DNA from: Gammaproteobacteria bacterium
Lineage (GTDB): Bacteria > Pseudomonadota > Gammaproteobacteria > Chromatiales > Chromatiaceae
Reading direction: 5' to 3'
Length of the DNA: 51,580 bases
Assembly: GCA_025458675.1 (NCBI GenBank)
Contig: JALORY010000001.1
Coordinates: forward strand, 75,565 to 127,144
Below are positions 1 to 8,233 of the stretch, one piece after another (position 1 is the first letter of the stretch; each line of letters opens with the position of its first letter). Both the position numbers and the translations under genes were made by a program. Below the pieces are notes generated by a model. The model did no database searches. It was not told where the DNA came from and saw only the letters and a list, made by a program, of their open reading frames with translations.

Positions 1-73
1 AGCTGCTTTCTCATATCCCCTCCCCCTGCCGTCCCGCGACGGCGTTATGTGTGGCGAGCGCCCGATTCCTCCG

Positions 74-211
74 TCAGGCGATTGTCCAGGCGATCAGGAC
101 CAGACAGACGATCGTGACGGTGCGGTAGAGGCGAAGGGTCATCTCGAGCTCGGAAACGCGCCTGACAGCCCCCCGCCCCGCACCCTCGACCAGGTGCAGG
201 TGATTACGCAT
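74..211 (-). CDS. Small single-pass membrane protein (45 aa), unknown
   Basis: This short reading frame codes for 45 residues. The first part is hydrophilic and basic (RNHLHL, then VRRVSELEMTLRLYR). The last 15 residues (TVTIVCLVLIAWTIA) form one hydrophobic helix that runs to the C-terminus. A strong purine-rich ribosome site (GGGAGGGAGG) lies directly before the ATG, perhaps too close for ideal spacing; an internal ATG at residue 24 would leave only the membrane helix. The basic side before the helix predicts an N-terminus in the cytoplasm, as in a tail-anchored peptide. It lies downstream of the DUF2272 lipoprotein gene on the same strand, about 110 bases away. I do not recognise a family, so function is unknown. 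That it is a gene at all rests on the ribosome site and hydrophobic pattern only. Confidence 0.4.
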   Translation of the reverse strand: MRNHLHLVEGAGRGAVRRVSELEMTLRLYRTVTIVCLVLIAWTIA

Positions 212-320
212 CCTCCCTCCCGGCCCGAGGGCCGTAGGTTCCACCAACCGCAAAGCTAGGACGCCGCCTGCCCGGCGGCTATTGGAGGGACTACGTAGGG
301 GGTTTCACCCCCCGGCACGG

Positions 321-1091
321 TCAGAGCCGGTTCTGCAGGACCACGAACCACGCCCGCTTCGGCTCCGGCTGGAGCCGCCCGGCGCGGTCCAGGGTGACGG
401 TGGTCCGGGACACCGAGTTGCGGACGTTCCCGCCGACGACCTTGAGGCTGCGCCCGCTCCTGCCGACGACCAGGTCGCAGTGCGTGTTGGCGCCGCGCAG
501 CGCCTCGGCGCTCGCGTCCTCGCCACCGGTCACCGCGTGATTGGGGCCGCGGGTGGCGCAGACGAGATCCCCCGGCGCGGGGCTGTACTCCGCGACCCGG
601 CGGGGGACGAAGAACCGCCCGGGATACGGCGCCTCCTCGATGAGGCGGGCGAGGTAGATCGCGTGGGCCGTCGCCGCCGGGAACTGGCTCTCCGGCACGC
701 CGGCCTGCTGCATCAGCCAGCTGATGAACGCGGCGGACCACGGCTGCTGGCAGTCGACCCCGTAGTAGTACGGCTTGCCGGCCGCCCGCCAGTAGGCGTT
801 GACGCGGGCGCTGCGCGCGCCGTCCTCGTCCTCCCAGGCGCCGACGTGCGGGATGCTCTCCTCGCCGTCCTTGATGACGACCACCTGGCGGCCGAAGAAC
901 TCCCACTCGGCATCGGCGGTGTCGAGCAGCGCCTGCCGCAGGGCCGGGTCGGGCAGCGGGGGCGCGCCCACCGGCCGTCCGGCCCAGGTGCCGGGCCCCT
1001 CCTCTGGCGGCGGCCGCGTCGCGCAGCCGCCGAAGGCCGTGCCGAGCACGACGCCGGCCAGCAGCCACGCCGCGGCGCGCAGGCGGCTCAC
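321..1091 (-). CDS. DUF2272 family lipoprotein, CHAP/NlpC-like fold
   Basis: A 256-residue exported lipoprotein. Residues 1-22 are a signal peptide ending in a lipobox (FGGC), so Cys23 should be lipidated. The rest resembles DUF2272, a group related to CHAP/NlpC-P60 cysteine peptidases and amidases that act on peptidoglycan. The fold's signature segment is PWSAAF at 117-122, where many CHAP enzymes have Cys in place of Ser119. A nearby Cys114, His143 and an HCD at 204-206 are other candidate active-site residues. Activity is therefore uncertain. The GTG start (codon 1089-1091) overlaps the stop of the upstream gene as GTGA, so the two are probably translationally coupled and work in the same compartment. 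The specific substrate cannot be inferred from the sequence. Confidence 0.75.
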   Translation of the reverse strand: MSRLRAAAWLLAGVVLGTAFGGCATRPPPEEGPGTWAGRPVGAPPLPDPALRQALLDTADAEWEFFGRQVVVIKDGEESIPHVGAWEDEDGARSARVNAYWRAAGKPYYYGVDCQQPWSAAFISWLMQQAGVPESQFPAATAHAIYLARLIEEAPYPGRFFVPRRVAEYSPAPGDLVCATRGPNHAVTGGEDASAEALRGANTHCDLVVGRSGRSLKVVGGNVRNSVSRTTVTLDRAGRLQPEPKRAWFVVLQNRL

Positions 1092-2866
1092 CGCGGCGGC
1101 CGCCGGGCCTCGCGGAACCACGGCCGGTAGGTCTCCATGCGGGCCCGCTGCTCGGCCGGCGCCTGCCGCGTGCAGGTCGCGTGCTCCGGCGAGCCGGGCG
1201 GGGCGCCCCAACGCTTCTCGACGCAGTCGTTGGGGTTGTAGGCCACCTCCAGCGCGCCGCGCCGCGCGTAGACGTCGGCGAGGCTGAGCCGCCACGGCGT
1301 GCCGTCGCTGCGCACGTAGGTGAAGGAACGCTCCCCCAGGCGGCGCTCGTGGAGCGCGGCAATGCGCGCCGCGGCCGCGGCCGGCGCCTCGCCCTGCAGG
1401 ACGTAGTTCCGGGGATAGCGGCGGATGCGCTCGGGCAGCCCGTCGAGGACCTCGAGGGCGATGAGCAGCCGCATGTCCCGCGACGGGGTGGAGTAGTCCT
1501 CCCAGGGCCCCGTGGTCTCGAAGATCGCCGGCCCGGACGGCATCGAGATGGGGGTCCCGGGTCGCGCCCGCACGTAGGCCTCGCCGTTGGCGACCGAGGT
1601 CACGCGCGTCTCGATCTGCTCCACCAGCGCCTCGAGCGTCGCGTCGTAGGCCCTCTCGGGCTCGAGCCCCAGCGGGTTGATCAGCCGCTCCATGCGCGCG
1701 TAGAAGTCCGCCGGCGAAAGGCCGGCCTGCTCGTCCGAATAGCGCGGCGTGCCGTCGCGCCCGTCGTGCGCGCCGTTCGGCAGGAGGCGCAACGCATTGC
1801 CGCTCCCCGCGAGCCGGCGGTGCGCCTTGAACCCGGGTCCCGCGCTCGGCGTCTGCGCGAACAGGAAGGTGCCTTCCCAGAACCGCTTTCGGCTCACCGA
1901 GTTGTCGGGCTGGGCGTCCACCGCCAGCAGCAGGCCGCTGCGCTCCGGGGTCTGCGCGACCCACTTCACGACGACCAGCGTGTGGCCGTAGGGATCTGCG
2001 TAAAGGGTTCCGGGCCACAGGGCCGAGCGCTCCAGGGGCACCGGGTAGGCGTCGGTGCCCTCGTCGCGCAGCGCGGTGCGGCCGGCGCCGGAGGTGACGA
2101 CGTCCATCAGCCGCCGGCTGACGTCGCGGAACGTCGCGGCCGGCGCTGCCGACTTGAAGAACGCGCGCTCGATCACGGGCGTCTCGCAGCGCGGCGGGGC
2201 GTCGCGCGTCCCGCGGCTGCACGCCCGATAGGACACCGGCAGGCCGAGCTTCCATGCGAAATAGGTGCGCAGGAAATACGAGAGGTCCGCGCAGTCGGGC
2301 TCGGCGGGAACGGCGCGATCCTCGTCCGCGCCGAGGTAGCCGTGGAGGAAGTTGCGCGCGGGATCGCGCAGCACCGGCTCGAGCGACGGGAAGCCGAGGG
2401 ATTGCTCGGGCGGCGCGTCGAACAGGCGCTCGACCCACGTGGCGTAGAGGGCTTCGGCCGCGAGATCCCAGGTCCCGCTGCCGCGGTCGCCGGACCCGCC
2501 GCCGACCGGCGTCTCGCTGCACGCGACCGGCCGGCCGGCGCGCAGCGCCTCGAACCGGTAGGTCCCCCGCTCTGCGGTGGGCAGGGCGCCGAGCAGGTTC
2601 CACGGCGGGCCGCCGCCCGGCGTCGCCGCCAGCCGGGTCTGCTGCCCGGCGGGGCTCGTGACGCGGATCTCGTCGAGGGCCGCGTCGGTCGCCACCGCGA
2701 CCACGCGCAGCGGGGCGCCGGGAGCGGGGCGCAGCGGCAGCGTCCACACCCGCGCGCCGTCGCCCGGCGGACACGCGGGTCCGCCGTCGGCGGCCGATGG
2801 CAGCGGCAGCGCAGCACCGAGGAGCGCGGCAGCGAGGACGGCAAAGCGGGGCAGACACGGCATCAT
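1088..2866 (-). CDS. Exported protein of unknown function with possible Cys-His-Asp site
   Basis: A 592-residue protein with a cleavable signal peptide (about residues 1-26, ending PSAADG). I do not recognise a named family. Three motifs are in the order and context expected of papain- or transglutaminase-like folds: Cys192 in DCADLSYFL, followed by a helix, then His295 in YGHTLVVVKW on a predicted strand, then Asp317 in AVDAQPDN. This suggests a periplasmic cysteine hydrolase or an inactive relative; the assignment is inference. The C-terminal half is rich in Arg and contains acidic and aromatic patches without a clear domain. The gene overlaps the DUF2272 lipoprotein gene by four bases (GTGA), which implies co-expression. 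The start may be either of two consecutive ATG codons. A divergent gene begins about 120 bases away. Confidence 0.7.
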   Translation of the reverse strand: MMPCLPRFAVLAAALLGAALPLPSAADGGPACPPGDGARVWTLPLRPAPGAPLRVVAVATDAALDEIRVTSPAGQQTRLAATPGGGPPWNLLGALPTAERGTYRFEALRAGRPVACSETPVGGGSGDRGSGTWDLAAEALYATWVERLFDAPPEQSLGFPSLEPVLRDPARNFLHGYLGADEDRAVPAEPDCADLSYFLRTYFAWKLGLPVSYRACSRGTRDAPPRCETPVIERAFFKSAAPAATFRDVSRRLMDVVTSGAGRTALRDEGTDAYPVPLERSALWPGTLYADPYGHTLVVVKWVAQTPERSGLLLAVDAQPDNSVSRKRFWEGTFLFAQTPSAGPGFKAHRRLAGSGNALRLLPNGAHDGRDGTPRYSDEQAGLSPADFYARMERLINPLGLEPERAYDATLEALVEQIETRVTSVANGEAYVRARPGTPISMPSGPAIFETTGPWEDYSTPSRDMRLLIALEVLDGLPERIRRYPRNYVLQGEAPAAAAARIAALHERRLGERSFTYVRSDGTPWRLSLADVYARRGALEVAYNPNDCVEKRWGAPPGSPEHATCTRQAPAEQRARMETYRPWFREARRPPR

Positions 2867-2989
2867 TCGGTGCCAATTTAGCTGGATTCGCGTCGACTAC
2901 CTACCCAGGGGCGCCGGTGGCGGACGGGTTGCGGATCGGACTAGAGTCCGGGGCGAAGCTCACCGAGCCACGCGGAGCCCCTCTCGGCC

Positions 2990-4045
2990 ATGTGCGCGAC
3001 GCCTAGCCACGCCGCTGCTGCCCTCGCCTTGTCCGCCGCCCTCGCCGTGCCGTCCGTGGCCGGCACGGCGCCGCGCGAGCTGGGGCTGCCGGCAACGTTC
3101 CGCGGCGACCTGCCGTGCGCCGATTGCGAGGCCGTCCGCCACCACCTCGACGTGTGGCCGGACGGTGTCTTCCACCTGCGGCGCGAGTGGGTCGGCAGGG
3201 ACCTGGTCCGGGACGAGATCGGCCGCTGGCAGGTGGACCCGGGCAGCGACGCGATCGCGCTGCACGGGAGCGCCGAGCGGCCGCTCCGGTTCGAGATCGA
3301 GGGTCCCGACCGGCTGCGCCTGCTCGACGTGCAGGGCCGCCCGATCGTCTCGACCCTGCCGTACGCGCTCGCGAGCGACGGCGTCCTCTCCCCGATCGAG
3401 CCGATGCTCCTGCTCGGCGGCGAGATGCGCTACGTCGCGGACGCGCCCCGCTTCACGGAGTGCCTCACCGGGCGCAGCTACCCGATGGCAAAGGAGGGCG
3501 ACTATCCGGACGCGGAGCGCGCCTATCTGGCCGAACGCGTCGAGCCCGGCGCGGCGCTGTACCTGACCGTCGAAGGATCGATCGCACCGCGGCCGAAGGC
3601 CGACGGGACGGGCCTGGAGCCCGGCGTCGTCGTGCGCCGCTTCGTCGGGGCCTGGCCGGGCGAGCGCTGCGAACGGGCGATGGCCGACGCCGCGCTGACG
3701 AACACCTACTGGCGGATCACGCGTCTGGGGGACGCGCCGGTGAGCGCCTTCGAGGGTCGGCGCGAGCCACACCTCGTGCTGCGCAGCGACGGCGGGCGCC
3801 ACACGTACGTCGCAACGGCGGGCTGCAACCGCCTCGTCGGTGCCTACGCCGTGGACGGCGAACTGATCGCGATCGCGATTCCCCCGGCGACCCGCACGGC
3901 CTGCCCGCCGCCACTCGACGCCCTCGAGCGGGCGCTGACCGACACCCTGGAGCGGGCCGCCCGCTGGCAGATCAGGGGAAACACGCTGGAGCTCGCGGAC
4001 CGATTCGGCAATCCGCTCGCGCTGTTCGCGGCGGTGCATTTCTGA
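2990..4045 (+). CDS. Exported NlpE-N-terminal-like plus META (DUF306) domain protein
   Basis: A 351-residue exported protein. Residues 1-25 are a signal peptide without a lipobox, so it is probably soluble in the periplasm, unlike lipoprotein NlpE. The segment from about 33 to 110 resembles the NlpE N-terminal domain, including the CxxC pair Cys43/Cys46 in LPCADCEAV. NlpE is a surface-stress and copper-related envelope sensor. From about residue 235 to the end there is a META/DUF306 domain (NTYWRITRLGD, then TAGCNRLVGAY, then TRTACPPP), a domain linked to HslJ-type heat-shock and envelope stress proteins. The two domains together suggest an envelope stress or metal-binding role, by inference. 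It is divergently transcribed from the preceding gene pair, and a weak TAGAGT -10-like sequence lies about 45 bases upstream. Confidence 0.75.
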   Translation: MCATPSHAAAALALSAALAVPSVAGTAPRELGLPATFRGDLPCADCEAVRHHLDVWPDGVFHLRREWVGRDLVRDEIGRWQVDPGSDAIALHGSAERPLRFEIEGPDRLRLLDVQGRPIVSTLPYALASDGVLSPIEPMLLLGGEMRYVADAPRFTECLTGRSYPMAKEGDYPDAERAYLAERVEPGAALYLTVEGSIAPRPKADGTGLEPGVVVRRFVGAWPGERCERAMADAALTNTYWRITRLGDAPVSAFEGRREPHLVLRSDGGRHTYVATAGCNRLVGAYAVDGELIAIAIPPATRTACPPPLDALERALTDTLERAARWQIRGNTLELADRFGNPLALFAAVHF

Positions 4046-4163
4046 GCACCGGGCGGTGACCCGCCGCACCCCGGCCGGGGGACGGGGCGACTGCTAGACT
4101 TGCCGCCAGAGGCACCGCCCGCGGCGATCGGGGCGGATCATCCACCCCCTCCGGAGCCCGGCC

Positions 4164-4670
4164 ATGTCCCGCAAGCTTGCCCTCGCCCTGCTCGCGACCG
4201 TCGGCAGCGTCGCGGTGGCGCAGACGACGGTGTACGAAACCAAGGGCCCCGACGGGCCGTCCTTCTCCGACCACGCCTCGCCGGGGGCGGTGGTGGTCGA
4301 CGTGCCGCCGCCGAACGCCGTCGTGCAACCCCCGCCAGTTCCCCCGGCGGGGGCGTACCAGTGGCGCACGGCACCCGGCGCACCGGCCGGCACCCAGACG
4401 GCGGGCCCGTCGGCAGCCCCCCCGCAAGCGGCGCCGTCACCGGCAGGTGATGCGGGCGACGCGGACGACTGGACGCCGGCCTACGGCGCCTATCCCCCCT
4501 ACGCCCACCCCGCGGCGGCGGCGGCCGCGTGGGACCGCGCGTTGCGTTACGGTCAGCCACCGGTCGGCGGGGACCCGCGCGCCTACCACCCGGCGCCGGC
4601 GCCCGGCGCCTGGGCCCCACCTCCCGCGGCCGTCGAGCACCCGCGCGCCTACGAGCGCGGCAGGCGCTAG
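4164..4670 (+). CDS. Exported DUF4124-like, Pro/Ala-rich protein
   Basis: A 168-residue protein with a signal peptide (residues 1-19, cleavage after VAVA). The first mature segment (TVYETKGPDGPSFSDHASPGA) resembles DUF4124, a short all-beta domain common in exported proteobacterial proteins whose role is not known. The remainder is low-complexity Pro/Ala/Tyr sequence that ends in an Arg-rich tail, so it is probably disordered. A TGC-TAGACT extended -10-like element at 4092-4100 sits about 65 bases before the ATG. The gene is separated from the preceding NlpE/META gene by about 120 bases and is convergent with apbC. No function can be assigned beyond an envelope location. Confidence 0.7.
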   Translation: MSRKLALALLATVGSVAVAQTTVYETKGPDGPSFSDHASPGAVVVDVPPPNAVVQPPPVPPAGAYQWRTAPGAPAGTQTAGPSAAPPQAAPSPAGDAGDADDWTPAYGAYPPYAHPAAAAAAWDRALRYGQPPVGGDPRAYHPAPAPGAWAPPPAAVEHPRAYERGRR

Positions 4671-4753
4671 CCCGGATCGCGCTGCCGGGACAGCCGCGCG
4701 GTCAAGTGCGGGGCGGGCGAAGCGTTTTCTTTGCGTCGACCTGCCGGGCGGGG

Positions 4754-4782
4754 CCGCGCCGGGCGGAACCGGCCCGGCGCGG
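4754..4782. terminator. GC-rich hairpin between convergent genes
   Basis: An 11-base perfect inverted repeat (4754-4764 with 4772-4782, 7-base loop) lies between the DUF4124-like gene and apbC, which converge. No T-run follows it on either strand, so it may be a bidirectional or Rho-assisted stop, or an RNA 3'-end stabiliser. Confidence 0.4.
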
Positions 4783-4806
4783 TGCGGCGAGCCCGTCCAG
4801 CGGGCG

Positions 4807-5898
4807 TCAGTTGTTCTGAATGACGATGTTCGGGAACTTGGCGGCGTAGCTCTTCGCCTGGAGGGAGAGCTTGGCCGCCGCCTTGCGGGCGATCTCCCGG
4901 TAGATCTGCGCGATGCGCGACTCCGGCTCGGCGACGACGGTCGGCTTGCCGCCGTCGGTCTCCTCGCGGATCCGGATGTCGAGCGGCAACGACCCGAGGA
5001 ACTGCACGCCGTACTGATCCGCCATCCGCTTGCCGCCGCCCTCGCCGAAGATGTGCTCCTCGTGGCCGCACTTCGAGCAGATGTGGATGCTCATGTTCTC
5101 GACGATGCCGAGCACCGGCACTTCCACCTTCTCGAACATCTTGAAGCCCTTGCGCGCGTCCAGCAGGGCGATGTCCTGGGGCGTGGTGACGATGATCGCC
5201 CCCGAGACCGGCACCTTCTGGGCGAGGGTGAGCTGGGTGTCACCCGTGCCCGGCGGCAGATCGATGACGAGGTAGTCGAGATCGGCCCAGTTGGTGTCGT
5301 TGAGCAGCTGCTCGAGGGCCTGGGTGACCATCGGGCCGCGCCAGATCATCGGCGTCTCCTCGTCGATGAGGAAGCCGATGGACATGGCCTGCAGGTGCCA
5401 GGCGTGCATGGGCTCCAGGGTGCGGCCGTCGTTGGACTCCGGCTTGCCGGTCACGCCAAGCATGCGCGGCTGCGAGGGGCCGTAGATGTCGGCGTCCAGC
5501 AGGCCGACGCGGGCGCCCTCGGCCGACAGCGCCAGGGCCAGGTTCACGGCCGTGGTCGACTTGCCGACGCCGCCCTTGCCGGAAGCGACCGCAATGATGT
5601 TCTTCACGTTGTCGATGGGCTTGAGCGACTTCTGGACCGAGTGCGCGACCACCTTCCAGCTCAGGTCGACGTCGCAGCCGGTCACGCCGGGGACGGCCAG
5701 CACCCGCTCCCGCGCGGCTGCGGCGATCTGCGCCTTCGCCCCGTCGCAGGGGAAGCCCAGGTGCAGGGTCACCTTGACCTGGCCGCCGGTCACGTCGATC
5801 GACTTGACCGCCTTGGCAGCGACCAGGTCCTTTTCCAGGTGCGGCTCGACATAGCCCTTGAGGGCCTCTTCGATCAGTTCTTTGGTGACGTCAGCCAT
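4807..5898 (-). CDS. apbC: Iron-sulfur cluster carrier ATPase ApbC/Mrp
   Basis: A 363-residue member of the Mrp/NBP35 family of cytoplasmic P-loop ATPases that hold and transfer iron-sulfur clusters to target enzymes. Residues 1-90 are a MIP18/DUF59 domain. The deviant Walker A motif GKGGVGKST is at 107-115, followed by the switch segment LLDADIYGPS (133-142) and VIDLPPGTGD (211-220). The CxxC that binds the bridging cluster is Cys274/Cys277 (HICSKCGHE). Length and domain order are standard. In many gammaproteobacteria this gene is divergent from metG; here a GGDEF-EAL gene lies between them. The start is the ATG with an AGGAGAC-type ribosome site just upstream. A plausible sigma-70 promoter lies about 90 bases upstream. 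Confidence 0.95.
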   Translation of the reverse strand: MADVTKELIEEALKGYVEPHLEKDLVAAKAVKSIDVTGGQVKVTLHLGFPCDGAKAQIAAAARERVLAVPGVTGCDVDLSWKVVAHSVQKSLKPIDNVKNIIAVASGKGGVGKSTTAVNLALALSAEGARVGLLDADIYGPSQPRMLGVTGKPESNDGRTLEPMHAWHLQAMSIGFLIDEETPMIWRGPMVTQALEQLLNDTNWADLDYLVIDLPPGTGDTQLTLAQKVPVSGAIIVTTPQDIALLDARKGFKMFEKVEVPVLGIVENMSIHICSKCGHEEHIFGEGGGKRMADQYGVQFLGSLPLDIRIREETDGGKPTVVAEPESRIAQIYREIARKAAAKLSLQAKSYAAKFPNIVIQNN

Positions 5899-5985
5899 GT
5901 CTCGAGTCTCCTGCAGGCGCCGTCCGAAAGGCGCGGTCCGATAAAAGGGGTGAGAATTTTGGGGGTTTCCCTTTCGAGGGGCGCG

Positions 5986-6015
5986 ATTCTACACAGCCCC
6001 TCGGCCAATTTCCAA
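5986..6015 (-). promoter_or_regulatory. Putative sigma-70 promoter of apbC
   Basis: On the minus strand TTGGAA (6010-6015) and TAGAAT (5986-5991) are separated by 18 bases; the -10 box matches consensus at five of six positions. Transcription would begin about 80 bases before the apbC ATG. Assigned by pattern only. Confidence 0.4.
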
Positions 6016-6187
6016 GAAAAACAGTTGGTCTTTTCGCGCGGCATTTCAAGCCCCCCGTCGCGGGCGCGATCCCCCTCGTCTCAAGGAAGGGCGCCCCGGG
6101 GCCGTTAGATGACGTCGCGGGAACCGGCGCGCCCGTACCGTCCGTGCGGGCGCCGGCGCGACCCCGCGCGGGAGCGATCACACCCCA

Positions 6188-8155
6188 ATGGCAGGGGACC
6201 GGACCGACAAGCGCACGGCGCGCAGCCCACCGTCCGGCTTCGACGACCTGCTGATCCAGCAGGGCGCGAAGCGGTCGGCGCTCAATTACATGTTCTTCCA
6301 GGCGTCGCCCGAAGTGACGCACGAGGAAGCGCAGTCGTTCGCCCGCGTCGTCATCGTCGGCCTGCTCGTCCTGATGTTCGGCTATCAGGTCGTCCGCGGC
6401 GCGCCCGGCTATTACTTCGGCCTGGCGTGCGCCTACGGCGCCGTCAGCGTGGGCCACTACCTCACGGTGCGGCATTGGCCCCACCGGTTCCTCTGGCGGC
6501 GCTACATCAGCATGACCGCCGACCTCGCGCTGTCGGGCTACATGACGTACGAGCTCGGCCTGTCCGGCCTCGCCTTCTACCCCCTGTTCCTCTGGATCGT
6601 CGTGGGCAACGGACTGCGCTTCGGCGTGCACCACCTGCGAGTCGCCACCCTGCTCGGCATCGGCAGCTTCGCCACGGCGACCCTCGGCAACGGCATCCTG
6701 CAGGAGCACGGCGGCATCGTTGCGGGACTGCTGCTCGGCCTCGTGCTCATGCCCAAGTTCTTCCTCGTCATGGTCGAACGGCTCGCCGAGGCGAACCAGG
6801 CCCTCAAGGACGAGAAGGAGCGCGCGGAGTTCATGGCGCGCCACGACACGCTGACCGGGCTGCCCAACCGCGCGATGCTCGAGGATCACATGACCCTGGC
6901 GCTCGCGAAGGCCCAGCGCGAGGGCACGCTCGCCGCCGTGGTGTTCATCGACCTCGACTCGTTCAAGGCGATCAACGACAACTTCGGCCACCACGTCGGC
7001 GACCTCCTCCTCAAGGAGGTCGCCAAGTGCCTCAAGACCCACGTGCGGGCGGGCGACACGGTGGCGCGCCTCGGCGGCGACGAGTTCATCGTCCTGATCG
7101 AGGGACTCACGGACACCGTCGAGATCGCGACCGTGATCGAGCGGGTGTTCGGCTGCGTCGGGCGCTACTACCTCATCGGCGAGTACCAGACGTTCGTCAC
7201 CTGGAGCAGCGGCGTCGCCATCTACCCGCGTGACGGGCAGGACGCCCAGACGCTGATCAAGCACGCGGACACCGCCATGTACCGCGCCAAGGCGGCCGGG
7301 TCGAACCAGTTCCGGCTGTACGATGCGGCCATGTCGGACCACGTCGCCTCGCAGCTCTCCCTGCGGGACGAACTGCGGCGCGCGCTCGACGAAGACCAGT
7401 TCCGCGTCCACTACCAGCCGCTCGTCGACGCGCCCACCCAGCGCATCACCGCCGTCGAGGCCCTCGTGCGGTGGCAGCACCCGACGCGCGGCCTCGTCGC
7501 GCCGGGCGAGTTCATCGAGGTGGCCGAGCAGACGGGGCTCATCGTCCCCATCGGCCAGTGGGTGCTGACGCAGGCCTGCCGCGACGCATCCGACTGGTGG
7601 CGCGACGGCCTCGGCGGCCTGACCGTGCACGTCAACGTGTCCGCCCGCCAGCTCGCCCAAGCGGACTTCGCGGAGAGCACGCTCGACATCCTCGAGCGCT
7701 GCGGCCTCCCGCCCCAGGCGCTCGCCATCGAGGTGACCGAGAGCGCGCTGATCGAGGACGCGAGCACCGCCGAGGCGCTCTTCCAGACGCTCAAGCGCAC
7801 CGGCGTGTCGATCTCGCTGGACGACTTCGGCACCGGCTACTCGTCGCTCTCCTACCTCAAGCGCTTCGACATCGACCACATCAAGATCGACCGCAGCTTC
7901 GTCTCCGGCCTGCCCGGCGACGCCGACGACTGCGCGCTGGTCGAGGCCATCGTCGCGATCGGCGACCACCTGGGCTGCGTGGTCATCGCCGAGGGCGTCG
8001 AGGCGACCAGCCAGATGGACTGGCTGAGCGCGCGGGGCTGTCTGCTGATGCAGGGCTACCTGTTCGGCCCGCCGGTCTCAGCCGACGCCCTGGCCGCCCG
8101 GCTTCGCCAGCCCCCGCCGCAGCCCGCGCCGCTGCGCGCCTACGCGTCCGGCTGA
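6188..8155 (+). CDS. Membrane GGDEF-EAL cyclic-di-GMP protein
   Basis: A 655-residue bifunctional-type cyclic-di-GMP enzyme. The N-terminal ~200 residues carry about five or six hydrophobic segments (starting around residue 50), a membrane sensor of unidentified type. The diguanylate cyclase domain begins at HDTLTGLPNR (about 218) and keeps the GGDEF signature (RLGGDEFIVL, about 296). The phosphodiesterase domain keeps EAL (VEALVRWQHP, about 424), the ESAL metal-binding stretch and DDFGTGYS (about 545), so both activities could be present. The gene stands alone between apbC and metG on the plus strand, with the stop about 80 bases before metG. The signal it senses cannot be told. The start ATG has no strong ribosome site; the next in-frame ATG is about 34 codons downstream. 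Confidence 0.9.
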   Translation: MAGDRTDKRTARSPPSGFDDLLIQQGAKRSALNYMFFQASPEVTHEEAQSFARVVIVGLLVLMFGYQVVRGAPGYYFGLACAYGAVSVGHYLTVRHWPHRFLWRRYISMTADLALSGYMTYELGLSGLAFYPLFLWIVVGNGLRFGVHHLRVATLLGIGSFATATLGNGILQEHGGIVAGLLLGLVLMPKFFLVMVERLAEANQALKDEKERAEFMARHDTLTGLPNRAMLEDHMTLALAKAQREGTLAAVVFIDLDSFKAINDNFGHHVGDLLLKEVAKCLKTHVRAGDTVARLGGDEFIVLIEGLTDTVEIATVIERVFGCVGRYYLIGEYQTFVTWSSGVAIYPRDGQDAQTLIKHADTAMYRAKAAGSNQFRLYDAAMSDHVASQLSLRDELRRALDEDQFRVHYQPLVDAPTQRITAVEALVRWQHPTRGLVAPGEFIEVAEQTGLIVPIGQWVLTQACRDASDWWRDGLGGLTVHVNVSARQLAQADFAESTLDILERCGLPPQALAIEVTESALIEDASTAEALFQTLKRTGVSISLDDFGTGYSSLSYLKRFDIDHIKIDRSFVSGLPGDADDCALVEAIVAIGDHLGCVVIAEGVEATSQMDWLSARGCLLMQGYLFGPPVSADALAARLRQPPPQPAPLRAYASG

Positions 8156-8178
8156 CCCGCCCGCGCCCCACGGCCCTG

Positions 8179-8187
8179 TGGAATAAT
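8179..8187 (+). promoter_or_regulatory. Putative extended -10 element of metG
   Basis: TGG followed by AATAAT forms an extended -10 motif with five of six matches to TATAAT. It lies 47 bases before the metG ATG, and no good -35 box is visible, as is common for extended -10 promoters. Confidence 0.35.
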
Positions 8188-8233
8188 TCCCGCCTTCGCG
8201 CGGGGCGCCGCCCTGCGGTCGCCGGGACCCGCC

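Noticed and set aside
321-2876. An 851-residue minus-strand frame that includes the DUF2272 domain at its end
   Set aside because: Its first two thirds are Arg/Pro/Ala-rich out-of-frame sequence over the real 592-residue gene; only the last 256 residues, from a GTG, look like a protein.
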